Shown here piece after piece: positions 25,224 through 34,023 of a stretch of 64,000 bases of DNA. The notes below the pieces were generated by a model. The model was not told where the DNA came from, did no database searches, and saw only the letters and a list, made by a program, of their open reading frames with translations. Position numbers and translations under genes: made by a program. The stretch is from Mycolicibacter longobardus. GTDB taxonomy: Bacteria > Actinomycetota > Actinomycetes > Mycobacteriales > Mycobacteriaceae. Positions within the stretch are counted from its first letter, which is position 1; each line of letters begins with the position of its first letter. The stretch is taken from the NCBI RefSeq assembly GCF_002102265.1, contig NZ_LQPG01000007.1, positions 248,001-312,000 of the forward strand. Direction: 5' to 3'.

Positions 25224-26008
25224 GTACCGAGTTCACCACCATCCTGCTCGACTTCGACCGCACCGATCACGTTGCCACCATCACGCTGAACCGGCCGGAT
25301 CGGCTCAACGCATTCGACCGCACCATGTGCGAAGAGATGACCGCGGCCTGGCGCATCGTCAAACTCGACGCGGGCGTCCACGCCGTCGTGCTGCGCGCCG
25401 CCGGCGATCGGGCGTTCAGTGCCGGACTGGACATCAAGGCCTCCTACGGACAGCCCGACAACGTCTGGAACCATGAGGATCCCGGCGAGGCGCTCAGCCC
25501 CAAGTGGCAGAAGATGTTCAAACCGGTCATCTGCGCGGTGCAGGGGATGTGCACCGCGGGCGCGTTCTACTTCCTCAACGAAGCCGACGTGGTGATCTGC
25601 TCGCAGAGCGCCACGTTCTTCGACTCCCACGTCTCCGCCGGGCTGGTCTGCGCACTGGAGCCGATCGGGCTGATGCGCCGGATAGGCTTGGGCGAAACCC
25701 TGCGGATCGCGCTGATGGGCAACGACGAGCGAGTCAGCGCCGACACCGCGTTGCGCATCGGCCTGGTCTCGGAAATCGTTCCCCCCCAACAACTTTGGGC
25801 GCGGGCGCATGAGATCGCGGCGACCATCGCAGCCAAGCCGCCGTCGGCCACCCAGGGCACGGTGAAAGCGATCTGGGAGTCCCTGGACAAGCCCTACCGG
25901 GCCGCCCTGGACCAGGGCCTGATCTACACCCGACTGGGCAACCCGCTGGGCAAGGCCGAACTCGACGCGCTGCCGCCGCGCCCCGCCGCGCCGCCGCGGA
26001 TCCGCTGA
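25220..26008 (+). CDS. crotonase-fold protein with FFDSHVSAGL motif
   Basis: 262 residues from ATG at 25220, overlapping the previous stop. LNRPDRLNAF, RAFSAGLDIKASYG and VQGMCTAGAFYFLNEAD are visible; the first glutamate position is tyrosine and the second is histidine. Together with 24417-25223 it could form a heteromeric crotonase or perform two consecutive steps. It is coupled to the following ligase by a one-base stop-start overlap. Confidence 0.88.
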   Translation: MSTEFTTILLDFDRTDHVATITLNRPDRLNAFDRTMCEEMTAAWRIVKLDAGVHAVVLRAAGDRAFSAGLDIKASYGQPDNVWNHEDPGEALSPKWQKMFKPVICAVQGMCTAGAFYFLNEADVVICSQSATFFDSHVSAGLVCALEPIGLMRRIGLGETLRIALMGNDERVSADTALRIGLVSEIVPPQQLWARAHEIAATIAAKPPSATQGTVKAIWESLDKPYRAALDQGLIYTRLGNPLGKAELDALPPRPAAPPRIR

Positions 26009-27477
26009 TGGCACATCCGCTCAGCCGGCGCATCGCCACCGTGCTCGATCTGGCGCCCGAGGCACCGGCGCTGGAGTATGACGGCCGGTGGCACTCCTGG
26101 TCTGAGCTGGGGGCGATGGCACGGCGCATCGCGGAACTGACCCCTGCCGGCGCACCGGTCGGGATCCTGCTGCGCAACCGACCCGTCCAGCTGGCCGCAC
26201 TGCTCGGGGTGCTGCTGAGCGGCGGCTGCGTGGTGGTGATCAATCCGTCCCGCGGTGATGACCGCACCCGTGCCGAGATCGCCGCGCTCGAGCTGCCGGT
26301 GATCATCGGGGAGCGCGATGATCTGGCCGCGCTGGTGGCCGCCACACCGCGCACAACAGTGGTGACGATCTCCGATCTCACCGAGCCACCGCAGCTCACC
26401 GCGGCCACCGAACCCGGACCGGATCTGGCGCGCCCCGGCGTGGCGGTGTGGATGCTGACCAGCGGCACCACCGGCCCGCCCAAACGCGTCGACCTGCGGT
26501 ACGACATGCTGGCGCACAGCGTGATCGGCGCCGACCCCGAGCACGCCGCGGCACCGACACAGCTGCGCCGCGGTGTCGCGATCGTCAACTCGCCGCTGGT
26601 GCACATCGGTGGTGTGTTCCGGGTGCTGCAATGCATCGCCGAAGCGCGTTCCTTCGTGCTGCTGGAGCGATTCGAGCTGCAGCGCTGGGCCGAGGCGGTG
26701 CGCCGGTGCCGGCCCCGTGCGGTGTCACTGGTGCCGGCCGCGCTGCGGACGGTGCTGCATTCGGAGCTGAACCGCGAGGATCTGGCCGGTATCCGCGCGG
26801 TCACCTCGGGCACCGCACCGCTGTCCGCCGATGACGCCGACGCCTTCACCGCCAAGTTCGGTATCCCGGTGCTCACCTCCTACGCCGCAACAGAATTCGG
26901 CGGTGGTGTCGCCGGCTGGACACTGCCCGACTACCAGCGGTACTGGCAAGACAAGCGGGGCAGCGTGGGCCGCGCAAGCCAGGGTGCGCAACTGCGCGTG
27001 GTCGGCGACGACGGCGCCCCGCTGGGTCCCGATCAGCCCGGGCTGCTCGAAGTCAAGCCCGGTCAGCTGGGTCCCGGCGCGGACTGGATGCGCACCACCG
27101 ACCTGGCGCGTATCGACGCCGACGGCTTTCTGTGGATCCTGGGCCGGGCGGATCAGGCCATCATCCGCGGCGGGTTCAAGGTGATGCCCGACGATGTGCG
27201 GGTCGCCCTGGAAGCCCACCCGGCGGTCAAAGGCGCTGCCGTGGTGGGGCGTGCCGACGATCGGCTCGGCGAGACCCCGGTGGCGGTGGTCGAGCTGCGC
27301 CCCGGAGCCTTCGCCGACGCCGGACTACTCACCGAATTTCTGCGTGGCCGGCTGGCAGGCTATGAGATTCCCACCGACATCGCGATCATCGACGACATCC
27401 CGCGGACCCCGTCGGGCAAGGCCGACCTGGGCGCGGTGCGGGCACTGATCGGTGCGCAGAGCAAGCATGCCCACTGA
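26008..27477 (+). CDS. AMP-forming acid-CoA ligase (ANL superfamily)
   Basis: 489 residues. Motifs: P-loop MLTSGTTGPPK, adenine loop TSYAATEFGGG, hinge aspartate MRTTDLARIDADG and catalytic lysine TPSGKADLG. The N-terminal domain is somewhat short. The first of three consecutive ligases. It should form an acyl-adenylate and then the CoA thioester; why three are needed is unclear (different substrates, or one acting on a ring-opened product). Confidence 0.88.
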   Translation: MAHPLSRRIATVLDLAPEAPALEYDGRWHSWSELGAMARRIAELTPAGAPVGILLRNRPVQLAALLGVLLSGGCVVVINPSRGDDRTRAEIAALELPVIIGERDDLAALVAATPRTTVVTISDLTEPPQLTAATEPGPDLARPGVAVWMLTSGTTGPPKRVDLRYDMLAHSVIGADPEHAAAPTQLRRGVAIVNSPLVHIGGVFRVLQCIAEARSFVLLERFELQRWAEAVRRCRPRAVSLVPAALRTVLHSELNREDLAGIRAVTSGTAPLSADDADAFTAKFGIPVLTSYAATEFGGGVAGWTLPDYQRYWQDKRGSVGRASQGAQLRVVGDDGAPLGPDQPGLLEVKPGQLGPGADWMRTTDLARIDADGFLWILGRADQAIIRGGFKVMPDDVRVALEAHPAVKGAAVVGRADDRLGETPVAVVELRPGAFADAGLLTEFLRGRLAGYEIPTDIAIIDDIPRTPSGKADLGAVRALIGAQSKHAH

Positions 27478-28981
27478 GACCCTGCCGCAGACCCTGCGCG
27501 CCCAAGCCCGCTCGCGCGGGTCTCATCCGATGCTGATCTGCGATGCCGAGCGGATCAGTTATACCGAAGCCGAACGGCGTTCGGCGGTGTTGGCCCACCG
27601 GCTGATCGCGCTGGGCGCGGGTAAAGGCACTCACGTCGGGTTGCTGTATCCCAACGGTGCGGCCTTCGTGGTGGGCATGCTGGCCGCGGCCCGTATCGGC
27701 GCGGTGGTGGTCCCGTTCCCCACCTTTGCGACCGGTCCGGAGTTGGGGTATCAGTTGGCGCACAGTGACGTACGCATCCTGCTTGCCGCCGAGTCCTACC
27801 GGTCGCTCGACTACCGGACGCGGCTCGCCGAGGCACTGAGCGACATCGACCTCGACAGTGCTGCACCGCTGTTCAGCGTCCACGCACCCCAGCTTCGCCA
27901 TGTGGTGTTCGATGCCCCTGAGTGCGTCCAGGCCGTCGACGACGCCCGGCTGGCGGCGCTGGAGCACGATGTCACCGGCAGCGATCCGCTGTGCATCATC
28001 TACACCTCAGGATCGTCCGGATCTCCCAAAGGAGTGGTGCACACCCACGCCGGGCTACTCGGCCACCAACGCGACCTCAACGAACTCCGCAGGCTCACCG
28101 CGGCCGACATCCTGTTCTGCAACTCGCCCTTCTTCTGGATCGGGGGCTTCGCCTTCGCGCTGCTGGCCAGCATGCTGGCCGGCTCGACGCTGCTGTGCTC
28201 CAATGCCACCGACCCCGGCGCCACCCTGGATCTGCTGGAAGCCGAGAAGCCCACGCTGACCAATGGTTTCGTCACCGGCATCGCGGGCCTGAGTCAGCAC
28301 CCCAGCCTCGGCGAGCGAGACCTGTCCAGTATGCGGCGGGGCAACCTGTACCCGATCATGGCGCCGGACACGCGACCGGAGGACCCCCAACTGCGGCACG
28401 GCATGCTCGGCATGACCGAGACCGGAGGCCCGGTGTTGCTCAGTGACGACGACACCGACCAGCCCGAGTACCGTCGCGGCAGCTACGGCAAGCCCGCCCC
28501 CGGATTCGAGTGCCGCATCGAGGACGGGGAACTGTGGGTGCGCGGGCGCTACCTGATGCAGCACTACCACAAGCGCAGCCGCGAGGAGTGCTTCGACGCC
28601 GAGGGCTGGTTCCACACCGGCGATCTGGTCCGCACCGACACCGACGGCTTCTACTACTTCCTGGGCCGTCGGGACAGGTTGATCAAGACCGCGGGAGTCA
28701 ACGTTTCTCCCACCGAGGTGGAACGCGCCATCACCAAGGTCACCGGCTTGGTTGCGCACGTGATCGGTATCCCCGATCCCGACCGCGGGCAGGTGGTGGC
28801 CGCGGTCCTGGTGCGGCGCGACGGCGATATCGACGAAACGGAGCTGCGCGACCGACTGCGGGCGGAGCTGTCGGCGTACAAGATCCCTCGCATATTCACC
28901 ACGGTGGCCGCCGATGACGTCCCGCTGCTCTCCAGTGGCAAAGTCGACCTTCATGCCCTGACAAAGGTATTCAATGACTAG
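27467..28981 (+). CDS. AMP-forming acid-CoA ligase (ANL superfamily)
   Basis: 504 residues from ATG at 27467, overlapping the previous ligase by 11 bp. P-loop IYTSGSSGSPKGVVHTH, GMLGMTETGG, hinge FHTGDLVRTDTDG and catalytic lysine LLSSGKVDLHAL are intact. The FFWIGGFAFALLASM segment in the acyl pocket is shared with the next ligase (FFWVGGFGGGVLSALL), so the two arose by duplication. Confidence 0.9.
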   Translation: MPTETLPQTLRAQARSRGSHPMLICDAERISYTEAERRSAVLAHRLIALGAGKGTHVGLLYPNGAAFVVGMLAAARIGAVVVPFPTFATGPELGYQLAHSDVRILLAAESYRSLDYRTRLAEALSDIDLDSAAPLFSVHAPQLRHVVFDAPECVQAVDDARLAALEHDVTGSDPLCIIYTSGSSGSPKGVVHTHAGLLGHQRDLNELRRLTAADILFCNSPFFWIGGFAFALLASMLAGSTLLCSNATDPGATLDLLEAEKPTLTNGFVTGIAGLSQHPSLGERDLSSMRRGNLYPIMAPDTRPEDPQLRHGMLGMTETGGPVLLSDDDTDQPEYRRGSYGKPAPGFECRIEDGELWVRGRYLMQHYHKRSREECFDAEGWFHTGDLVRTDTDGFYYFLGRRDRLIKTAGVNVSPTEVERAITKVTGLVAHVIGIPDPDRGQVVAAVLVRRDGDIDETELRDRLRAELSAYKIPRIFTTVAADDVPLLSSGKVDLHALTKVFND

Positions 28982-30518
28982 CCACCGGACTGTAGACGCG
29001 CTGATCCGTGCCCGGGCCTCGTCCGAGGGAACGAAGCCGGCAGTGATCGATCCGACCAGCCGGCTCAGCTACCGCGACCTGGATGCGTCGTCGCGGGAAC
29101 TGGCCGCGGTCTTCGTGCAGGCCGGCGTCGGCAAGGGCACCCGGGTGGGGCTGATCATGCCCAACGGCGCCGACTGGGTTCGCGTCGCGGTGGCCCTGAC
29201 TCGGATCGGGGCGGTGCTGGTTCCCCTGAGCACCCTGCTGACCCCGCCGGAGCTGGTCGCGCAGCTGCGAGTCGCCGCGGTGCAGTTCCTGATCAGCGTC
29301 GAGGAATTCCGGGGCCGCCGCCATCTCGACGCCCTGCGCGCGGAGCCATCACTGACCGCGGAACTTCCCGCGCTGCAGCATGTCTGGTCCACCCAAAGTC
29401 TGACATCCGTCACCGCCGGCGATGGCCCCATCCGGATCGTCGACGCGCTGGCCGCGACGGTCACCCCCGCCGACCCCATGCTGGTCATGTTCACCTCCGG
29501 AAGCAGCGGCCCGCCGAAGGGGGTGCTGCACTCGCACGGCAGCGCGCTGGGCGCGGTCCGGTCCGGCCTGGCCGCCCGCTGCATCGACGCCGATACCCGC
29601 CTGTACCTGCCGATGCCGTTCTTCTGGGTCGGCGGCTTCGGCGGGGGCGTGCTGTCGGCGCTGCTGGCCGGGGCGACCCTGGTCACCGAGGAGATCCCGA
29701 ATCCGCAGACCACGTTGGGGCTGCTGGAATCCGAGCGGGTCACGTTGTTTCGCGGCTGGCCGGACCAGGCCGCGGCATTGGCCCGGCACGCCGGCTCCGC
29801 CGACCTGTCGGCGCTGCGGCCCGGGAGCCTGGAGGCTTTGCTGCCGCCGGAGCTGCGCGCCCAGCCCGGTGCGCGGGCCAACCTGTTCGGGATGACCGAG
29901 GCGTTCGGGCCGTACTGCGGCTATGCCGCCGACACCGACCTACCGGAAAAGGCGTGGGGCAGCTGCGGAAAGCCGTTCGCCGGCATGGAGGTTCGTATCG
30001 TCGACACCGACACCGGTGTTCCGGTGCCCGCCGAGACGGTCGGCATGATCCAGCTGCGCGGACCGCACATCCTGCGCGGCCTGTGCGGACGCAGCCGCGA
30101 GGAGACGTTCACCGTCGACGGCTTCTACCCCACCGGCGATCTGGGCCGGCTCGATGACGACGGCTTCCTGTTCTACCACGGCCGATCCGACGACATGTTC
30201 AAAGTCAGCGGCGCCACCGTCTATCCGAGCGAGGTCGAGACGGCGCTGCGGTCCATCGCCGGCGTGGAGGCCGCGTTCGTGGTCAACGTGCCCGACGCCG
30301 GCCGGGAGCAGGTCGGAGCGGTGGTGGCCGGCGATGCGCTGAGTGTCGAGGTGCTACGCGAACAGGCTCGAACCCTGTTGAGCCCGTTCAAGGTACCGAC
30401 GGTGTGGCTGCTGGTCGAGCGCGCCGACGCCGTTCCGCGCGGGCCCACCGGCAAGGTCGACAAACGGCGCCTGCGGCAGTTGCTCGCCGCACCAGCAACG
30501 ACGAAGAACCCAGCGTGA
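28974..30518 (+). CDS. AMP-forming acid-CoA ligase (ANL superfamily)
   Basis: 514 residues, overlapping the previous ligase by 8 bp. P-loop MFTSGSSGPPKGVLHSHG, NLFGMTEAFG, hinge YPTGDLGRLDDDG and catalytic lysine GPTGKVDKRRL are present. Closest to 27467-28981 in the acyl-binding region. Ends 19 bp before the mycofactocin-type SDR. Confidence 0.9.
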   Translation: MTSHRTVDALIRARASSEGTKPAVIDPTSRLSYRDLDASSRELAAVFVQAGVGKGTRVGLIMPNGADWVRVAVALTRIGAVLVPLSTLLTPPELVAQLRVAAVQFLISVEEFRGRRHLDALRAEPSLTAELPALQHVWSTQSLTSVTAGDGPIRIVDALAATVTPADPMLVMFTSGSSGPPKGVLHSHGSALGAVRSGLAARCIDADTRLYLPMPFFWVGGFGGGVLSALLAGATLVTEEIPNPQTTLGLLESERVTLFRGWPDQAAALARHAGSADLSALRPGSLEALLPPELRAQPGARANLFGMTEAFGPYCGYAADTDLPEKAWGSCGKPFAGMEVRIVDTDTGVPVPAETVGMIQLRGPHILRGLCGRSREETFTVDGFYPTGDLGRLDDDGFLFYHGRSDDMFKVSGATVYPSEVETALRSIAGVEAAFVVNVPDAGREQVGAVVAGDALSVEVLREQARTLLSPFKVPTVWLLVERADAVPRGPTGKVDKRRLRQLLAAPATTKNPA

Positions 30519-30537
30519 TCGACTTGGAGGACATCAC

Positions 30538-31359
30538 ATGACAGGGCGACTGACCGACAAGGTGGCTTTCATCACCGGCGCGGCACGGGGCCAGGGACGT
30601 GCCCACGCAGTGCGGATGGCCACCGAGGGCGCCGACATCATCGCGGTCGACGTAGCCGGCAAGCTGCCGGACTGCGTGCCGTACAACCCCGCCACCCCCG
30701 AGGATCTGGCCGAAACCGTGCGGCTGGTGGAAGCCACCGGGCGGCGCATGGTGTCCGCGGTCGTCGACACTCGTGACTACGACGGCTTGCGTGAGGCGGT
30801 CGCCGACGGCGTGGCCACGCTGGGGCGACTGGACATCATCGTCGCCAACGCCGGCGTTGCTGCCCCGCAGGCCTGGGATGCCATCTCCCCGGAGAACTTT
30901 CGCGATGTCATCGACATCAATGTGACGGGCACCTGGAACACCGTGATGGCCGGCGCGCAACCGATCATCGACGGGAAGCGCGGCGGCTCGATCATCTTGA
31001 TCAGTTCGGCCGCCGGCCTCAAGTTGCAGCCGTTCATGGTGCACTACACGGCCAGCAAGCACGCCGTCACCGGGATGGCACGCGCCTTCGCCGCCGAGTT
31101 GGGCAAGCACGCGATCCGGGTCAACAGCGTGCACCCCGGCCCGGTCAACACCGACATGGGCACCGGCGACATGGTCAGCGCGCTGGGCCAGGCCATGGAG
31201 ACCAATCCGCAGCTCTCGCACATGCTCACGCCCTTCCTGCCCACCTGGGTGGCCGAGCCGGACGATGTCGCCGGGACGGTGTGCTGGCTGGCCAGTGAGG
31301 ATTCGCGCAACGTCACCGCCGCTGCGATTCCGGTGGACCAGGGCTGCACCCAGTACTGA
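30538..31359 (+). CDS. mycofactocin-coupled SDR oxidoreductase
   Basis: 273 residues from ATG at 30538 with GGAGG upstream. The start TDKVAFITGAARGQGRAHAV followed by EGADIIAVD, and the insertion after the second beta-strand (GKLPDCVPYNPATPEDLAET) are hallmarks of the mycofactocin-coupled SDR subfamily, whose NAD is held tightly and recycled by mycofactocin. The catalytic segment is HYTASKHAV and the C-terminus AAAIPVDQGCTQY. It is last in the ligase operon. A second member is at 43314-44153. Confidence 0.92.
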   Translation: MTGRLTDKVAFITGAARGQGRAHAVRMATEGADIIAVDVAGKLPDCVPYNPATPEDLAETVRLVEATGRRMVSAVVDTRDYDGLREAVADGVATLGRLDIIVANAGVAAPQAWDAISPENFRDVIDINVTGTWNTVMAGAQPIIDGKRGGSIILISSAAGLKLQPFMVHYTASKHAVTGMARAFAAELGKHAIRVNSVHPGPVNTDMGTGDMVSALGQAMETNPQLSHMLTPFLPTWVAEPDDVAGTVCWLASEDSRNVTAAAIPVDQGCTQY

Positions 31360-31425
31360 AAGTCGTTGACCGGCTGGTCTAGTTCGACCGCCGACGGACT
31401 GTCTGCGGCGCAGCTTCGCTCGCTG

Positions 31426-32499
31426 CTACCGCTTTGGGGCGTTGGACGCGAACCGGCTCCGCAGGGCCAAGGAGACGTAGACCAGGCCAACGAGTACGGG
31501 GACTTCGATGAGCGGGCCGACGACGCCGGCCAGTGCCTGCCCGGAGGTCGCACCGTAGGTTGCGATGGCCACGGCAATGGCCAGCTCGAAGTTGTTACCG
31601 GCGGCGGTGAACGCCAGCGTGGTGGTCCGCTCATAGCCCAACCCGAGGGCGGCGCCCAGGACATAACCGCCGCCCCACATGATGGCGAAGTAGGCCAGCA
31701 GCGGAATCGCGATGCGGGCCACGTCGAGAGGCCGGTTGGTGATCTGATCGCCTTGCAGTGCAAAGAGAATCACGATGGTGAACAGCAGTCCGCAGATTGC
31801 CCACGGGCCGATCATGGGCAGGAGATCGGATTCGTACCAGTCGCGACCCTTGACACCTTCCCCGAACCGGCGGGACAGGTATCCGGCGGCCAGCGGGATG
31901 CCCAGGAAGATGAGCACGGATTTCGCAATCTGCCATGGCGAGGTTTCAATGCTGGTCTGCGGCAGTCTGAGCCAGCCGGGCAGCACCGACAGGTAGAACC
32001 AGCCCAGGACCGCGAACATGATCACTTGGAAGATCGAGTTGAGTGCGACCAGCACTGCTGCGGCTTCGCGGTCACCGCAGGCCAGGTCGTTCCAGATGAT
32101 GACCATGGCGATGCAGCGGGCAAGGCCGACGATGATCAGCCCGGCGCGGTACTCGGGCAGATCGGGCAGCAGCAGCCAGGCCAGGGCGAACATCAGCGCC
32201 GGCCCGACGATCCAGTTCAGCAGCAACGAGGACAGCAGCAGTTTGCGGTCGCCGGTTACGGTGCCGAGTCGGTCGTAGCGGACCTTGGCCAGCACCGGAT
32301 ACATCATGACCAGCAAGCCCAGGGCGATGGGCAGGGATATCCCGTCGATCTGGACCCGTTCCAGTGCGGCGTTCACACCCGGAATCCATCGGCCCAGCAG
32401 CAGTCCCGCCGCCATCGCCGCACCGATCCAGACCGGAAGAAAGCGGTCGAGGGCGGAGAGTTTGCCTACAACGGGGGCTTCAGTAGCGGTAGCGGTCAT
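31426..32499 (-). CDS. acr3: Acr3-family arsenite efflux transporter
   Basis: 357 residues with about ten hydrophobic segments. The conserved arsenite cysteine of the family is Cys129 in LIIVGLARCIAMVIIWNDLA. It exports As(III), driven by proton exchange, at the cytoplasmic membrane. It is the last gene of arsI - 75-residue gene - acr3; its ATG overlaps the stop of the small gene (ATGA). No arsC arsenate reductase is seen nearby. Confidence 0.95.
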   Translation of the reverse strand: MTATATEAPVVGKLSALDRFLPVWIGAAMAAGLLLGRWIPGVNAALERVQIDGISLPIALGLLVMMYPVLAKVRYDRLGTVTGDRKLLLSSLLLNWIVGPALMFALAWLLLPDLPEYRAGLIIVGLARCIAMVIIWNDLACGDREAAAVLVALNSIFQVIMFAVLGWFYLSVLPGWLRLPQTSIETSPWQIAKSVLIFLGIPLAAGYLSRRFGEGVKGRDWYESDLLPMIGPWAICGLLFTIVILFALQGDQITNRPLDVARIAIPLLAYFAIMWGGGYVLGAALGLGYERTTTLAFTAAGNNFELAIAVAIATYGATSGQALAGVVGPLIEVPVLVGLVYVSLALRSRFASNAPKR

Positions 32500-32723
32500 G
32501 TGGGCGCCCCCACGGTGTCGACGCTCCCGTCATGGAGTAGTTGCGCCCACCGGTTGGCGTGCACGCGGATCTGGCGGCTCAGACCGGCGTGGTCGCCGCC
32601 ACCGCCGAATTCGACCAAGGCCTGCCTGTCCGTGGGGCTGAGTTCAGATGACCAGACAGACTCATCAGGAAAGTCTGTTGGCGTCCATACCGATGGCGAA
32701 CCATCGGCAACCGGAGATGTCAC
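32496..32723 (-). CDS. small hypothetical protein coupled to acr3
   Basis: 75 residues from GTG at 32723. AAGGAG lies 7 bases upstream, a strong ribosome-binding site, and the stop overlaps the acr3 start by 4 bp, so translation coupling is likely. The sequence is acidic with TPTDFPDESVW and ELSPTDRQALVEFGGGG, then RQIRVHANRWAQLL; no membrane segment or cysteine is seen. No family recognised. Its place between arsI and acr3 suggests a role in arsenic handling. Confidence 0.65.
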   Translation of the reverse strand: MTSPVADGSPSVWTPTDFPDESVWSSELSPTDRQALVEFGGGGDHAGLSRQIRVHANRWAQLLHDGSVDTVGAPT

Positions 32724-32825
32724 AATGGCGCTCCTTCTCGGGACAGCAACTCCACGGTCAGGGATCGGACACAGCGTGGGCGGGGCGGGTCTCCAACGAC
32801 GTGGGCGCCCACCCCGCAACGGGGG

Positions 32826-33329
32826 TCAGTCTGCGTTCAGCAAACACGAGGTGCGCTCGGCGCCGGCCGGTTGGCCCGTTTCCGCGGGTGCGGTGGTGCC
32901 GTCGCAGCACACCGTCTCGCCCTCGGCCGCACCATCGGAGTGTTGCGGACCGCCGCCGAAGGTGTCAGAGTCCGCCAGCACGGTATAGACCTCCCACCTC
33001 TCTCCGGCCGGGCCGGTCACCCAAACCTTGTCCTGGGTGGCGAAACAGCACGTGGTGCCGATCTCCTCATCGGTGAACAGACCCTCGCCGGCCAGCCGGG
33101 CGATCTCGGAATGCACAGCTTCGCCGGATTCGACTTCGATGCCCAAGTGGTTGATGGTGCCGCCACTACCGGGGTTCTCCAGTAGCACCAGCTTGAGTGC
33201 CGGCTCGTTGATCGCGAAGTTGGCGTAGCCGGGCTTTACCTTGGCCGGGGCGGTGTTGAACAGCTTGGAGTAGAACGTGATCGCCTCGTCGAGGTCATCG
33301 ACGTTGAGAGCGAGTTGAACACGGGACAC
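32826..33329 (-). CDS. arsI: ArsI/CadI VOC-family metalloenzyme (C-As lyase type)
   Basis: 167 residues from GTG at 33329. The VOC fold with SRVQLALNVDDLDEAITFY is typical. Likely Fe(II) ligands correspond to Gln5, His61 (TINHLGIEV) and Glu113 (RWEVYTV), and the vicinal cysteines Cys94-Cys95 (GTTCCFAT) match the organoarsenical site of ArsI, an Fe(II) dioxygenase cleaving the C-As bond of trivalent methylated or aromatic arsenicals. Mycobacterial annotation often calls it CadI, cadmium inducible. A cysteine-containing tail (ETVCCDG, TSCLLNAD) extends the usual length. Confidence 0.93.
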   Translation of the reverse strand: MSRVQLALNVDDLDEAITFYSKLFNTAPAKVKPGYANFAINEPALKLVLLENPGSGGTINHLGIEVESGEAVHSEIARLAGEGLFTDEEIGTTCCFATQDKVWVTGPAGERWEVYTVLADSDTFGGGPQHSDGAAEGETVCCDGTTAPAETGQPAGAERTSCLLNAD

Positions 33330-33351
33330 GATGAACCTCTCTCACAATTGA

Positions 33352-33407
33352 GACATATATCGAACTGACGCGTCGAGGCCCAGCATGCCACCTTTTTGAT
33401 ATATGTC
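33352..33407. promoter_or_regulatory. divergent arsI/arsR control region with 10-bp inverted repeat
   Basis: GACATATATC at 33352-33361 and GATATATGTC at 33398-33407 are exact inverted repeats, flanking 36 bp between arsI and arsR. The AT-rich arms are characteristic of ArsR/SmtB operator half-sites; either arm pair bound by dimers or a hairpin is possible. Confidence 0.65.
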
Positions 33408-33430
33408 AATATCACTGGCAGGATGAAGAG

Positions 33431-33790
33431 ATGCCCAAAGCGCTGCCCGTGATCGACATGTCCGCCCCGGTGTGCTGCGCCCCGGTAGCAGCCGGACCGC
33501 TCAATGACAGCGACGCCTTGCAGATCGCCATGCGGCTCAAAGCGATCGCCGATCCGGTGCGGGTCAAAATCGTGTCGTATCTGTTCAGCTCGTCAGCGGG
33601 CGAACAGAGCAGCGGGGAGCTGGCCGCGGTGCTGGAGCTGAGTGAGTCCACCGTCAGTCATCACCTGGGCCAGCTACGCAAAGCGGGGCTGGTGATCTCA
33701 GATCGCCGCGGGATGAACGTCTTTCACCGAGTCCGACCCGAGTCGTTGCGGGCGTTGTGCGTGGTGCTGGACCCGAACTGCTGCACCTGA
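33431..33790 (+). CDS. arsR: ArsR-family arsenic-responsive repressor
   Basis: 119 residues. The winged helix contains MRLKAIADPVRVKIVSYL and the recognition helix LSESTVSHHLGQLRKAG. No CVC motif occurs in the DNA-binding helix. Instead there is an N-terminal Cys15-Cys16 pair (APVCCAP), the position used for As(III) sensing in Corynebacterium glutamicum ArsR1, and a C-terminal Cys117-Cys118 pair. It should leave the operator on As(III) binding and de-repress arsI-acr3. Confidence 0.95.
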   Translation: MPKALPVIDMSAPVCCAPVAAGPLNDSDALQIAMRLKAIADPVRVKIVSYLFSSSAGEQSSGELAAVLELSESTVSHHLGQLRKAGLVISDRRGMNVFHRVRPESLRALCVVLDPNCCT

Positions 33791-34023
33791 ACCAGGTTCC
33801 GCGCAGGAAGAGCGGGAGCCCGAAACGCCGCAGCCGCGGTACCGATGAGCATGCCGCCGGAGATTAGCCACCTGTCAGCGCTGCGCCGGGCTGCCCGTGA
33901 CCGTTCCATGTCCTCATCGAGCCCGAGCCCGTCGTGCTGACCCTGCCCTACGGTGCGCAACCGCCACCCGCCTACGACAGCAGGGATATCACTGACTTAA
34001 GTCAATATTTATTTCCGACGGGA
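33791..34023. other. 233-bp intergenic stretch with a perfect 12-bp palindrome
   Basis: No gene is supported between the arsR stop and the TetR stop. TGACTTAAGTCA at 33993-34004 is a perfect palindrome; a one-mismatch copy is at 34721-34732, on the other side of the TetR gene. Confidence 0.5.
33993..34004. promoter_or_regulatory. palindrome TGACTTAAGTCA, candidate operator 1
   Basis: Perfect 12-bp palindrome 20 bp downstream of the TetR stop at 34024. A sister motif, TGACTCAAGTCA, lies upstream of the same gene. Both may be sites for this TetR. Confidence 0.45.

Noticed and set aside
31360..31425. Possible terminator between the SDR and acr3 stops
   Set aside because: No inverted repeat with good arms or U-tract was found in the 66-bp gap.
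33791..33992. Possible arsC or another arsenic gene after arsR
   Set aside because: No frame in either direction carries a thiol-reductase or other arsenic-gene motif.
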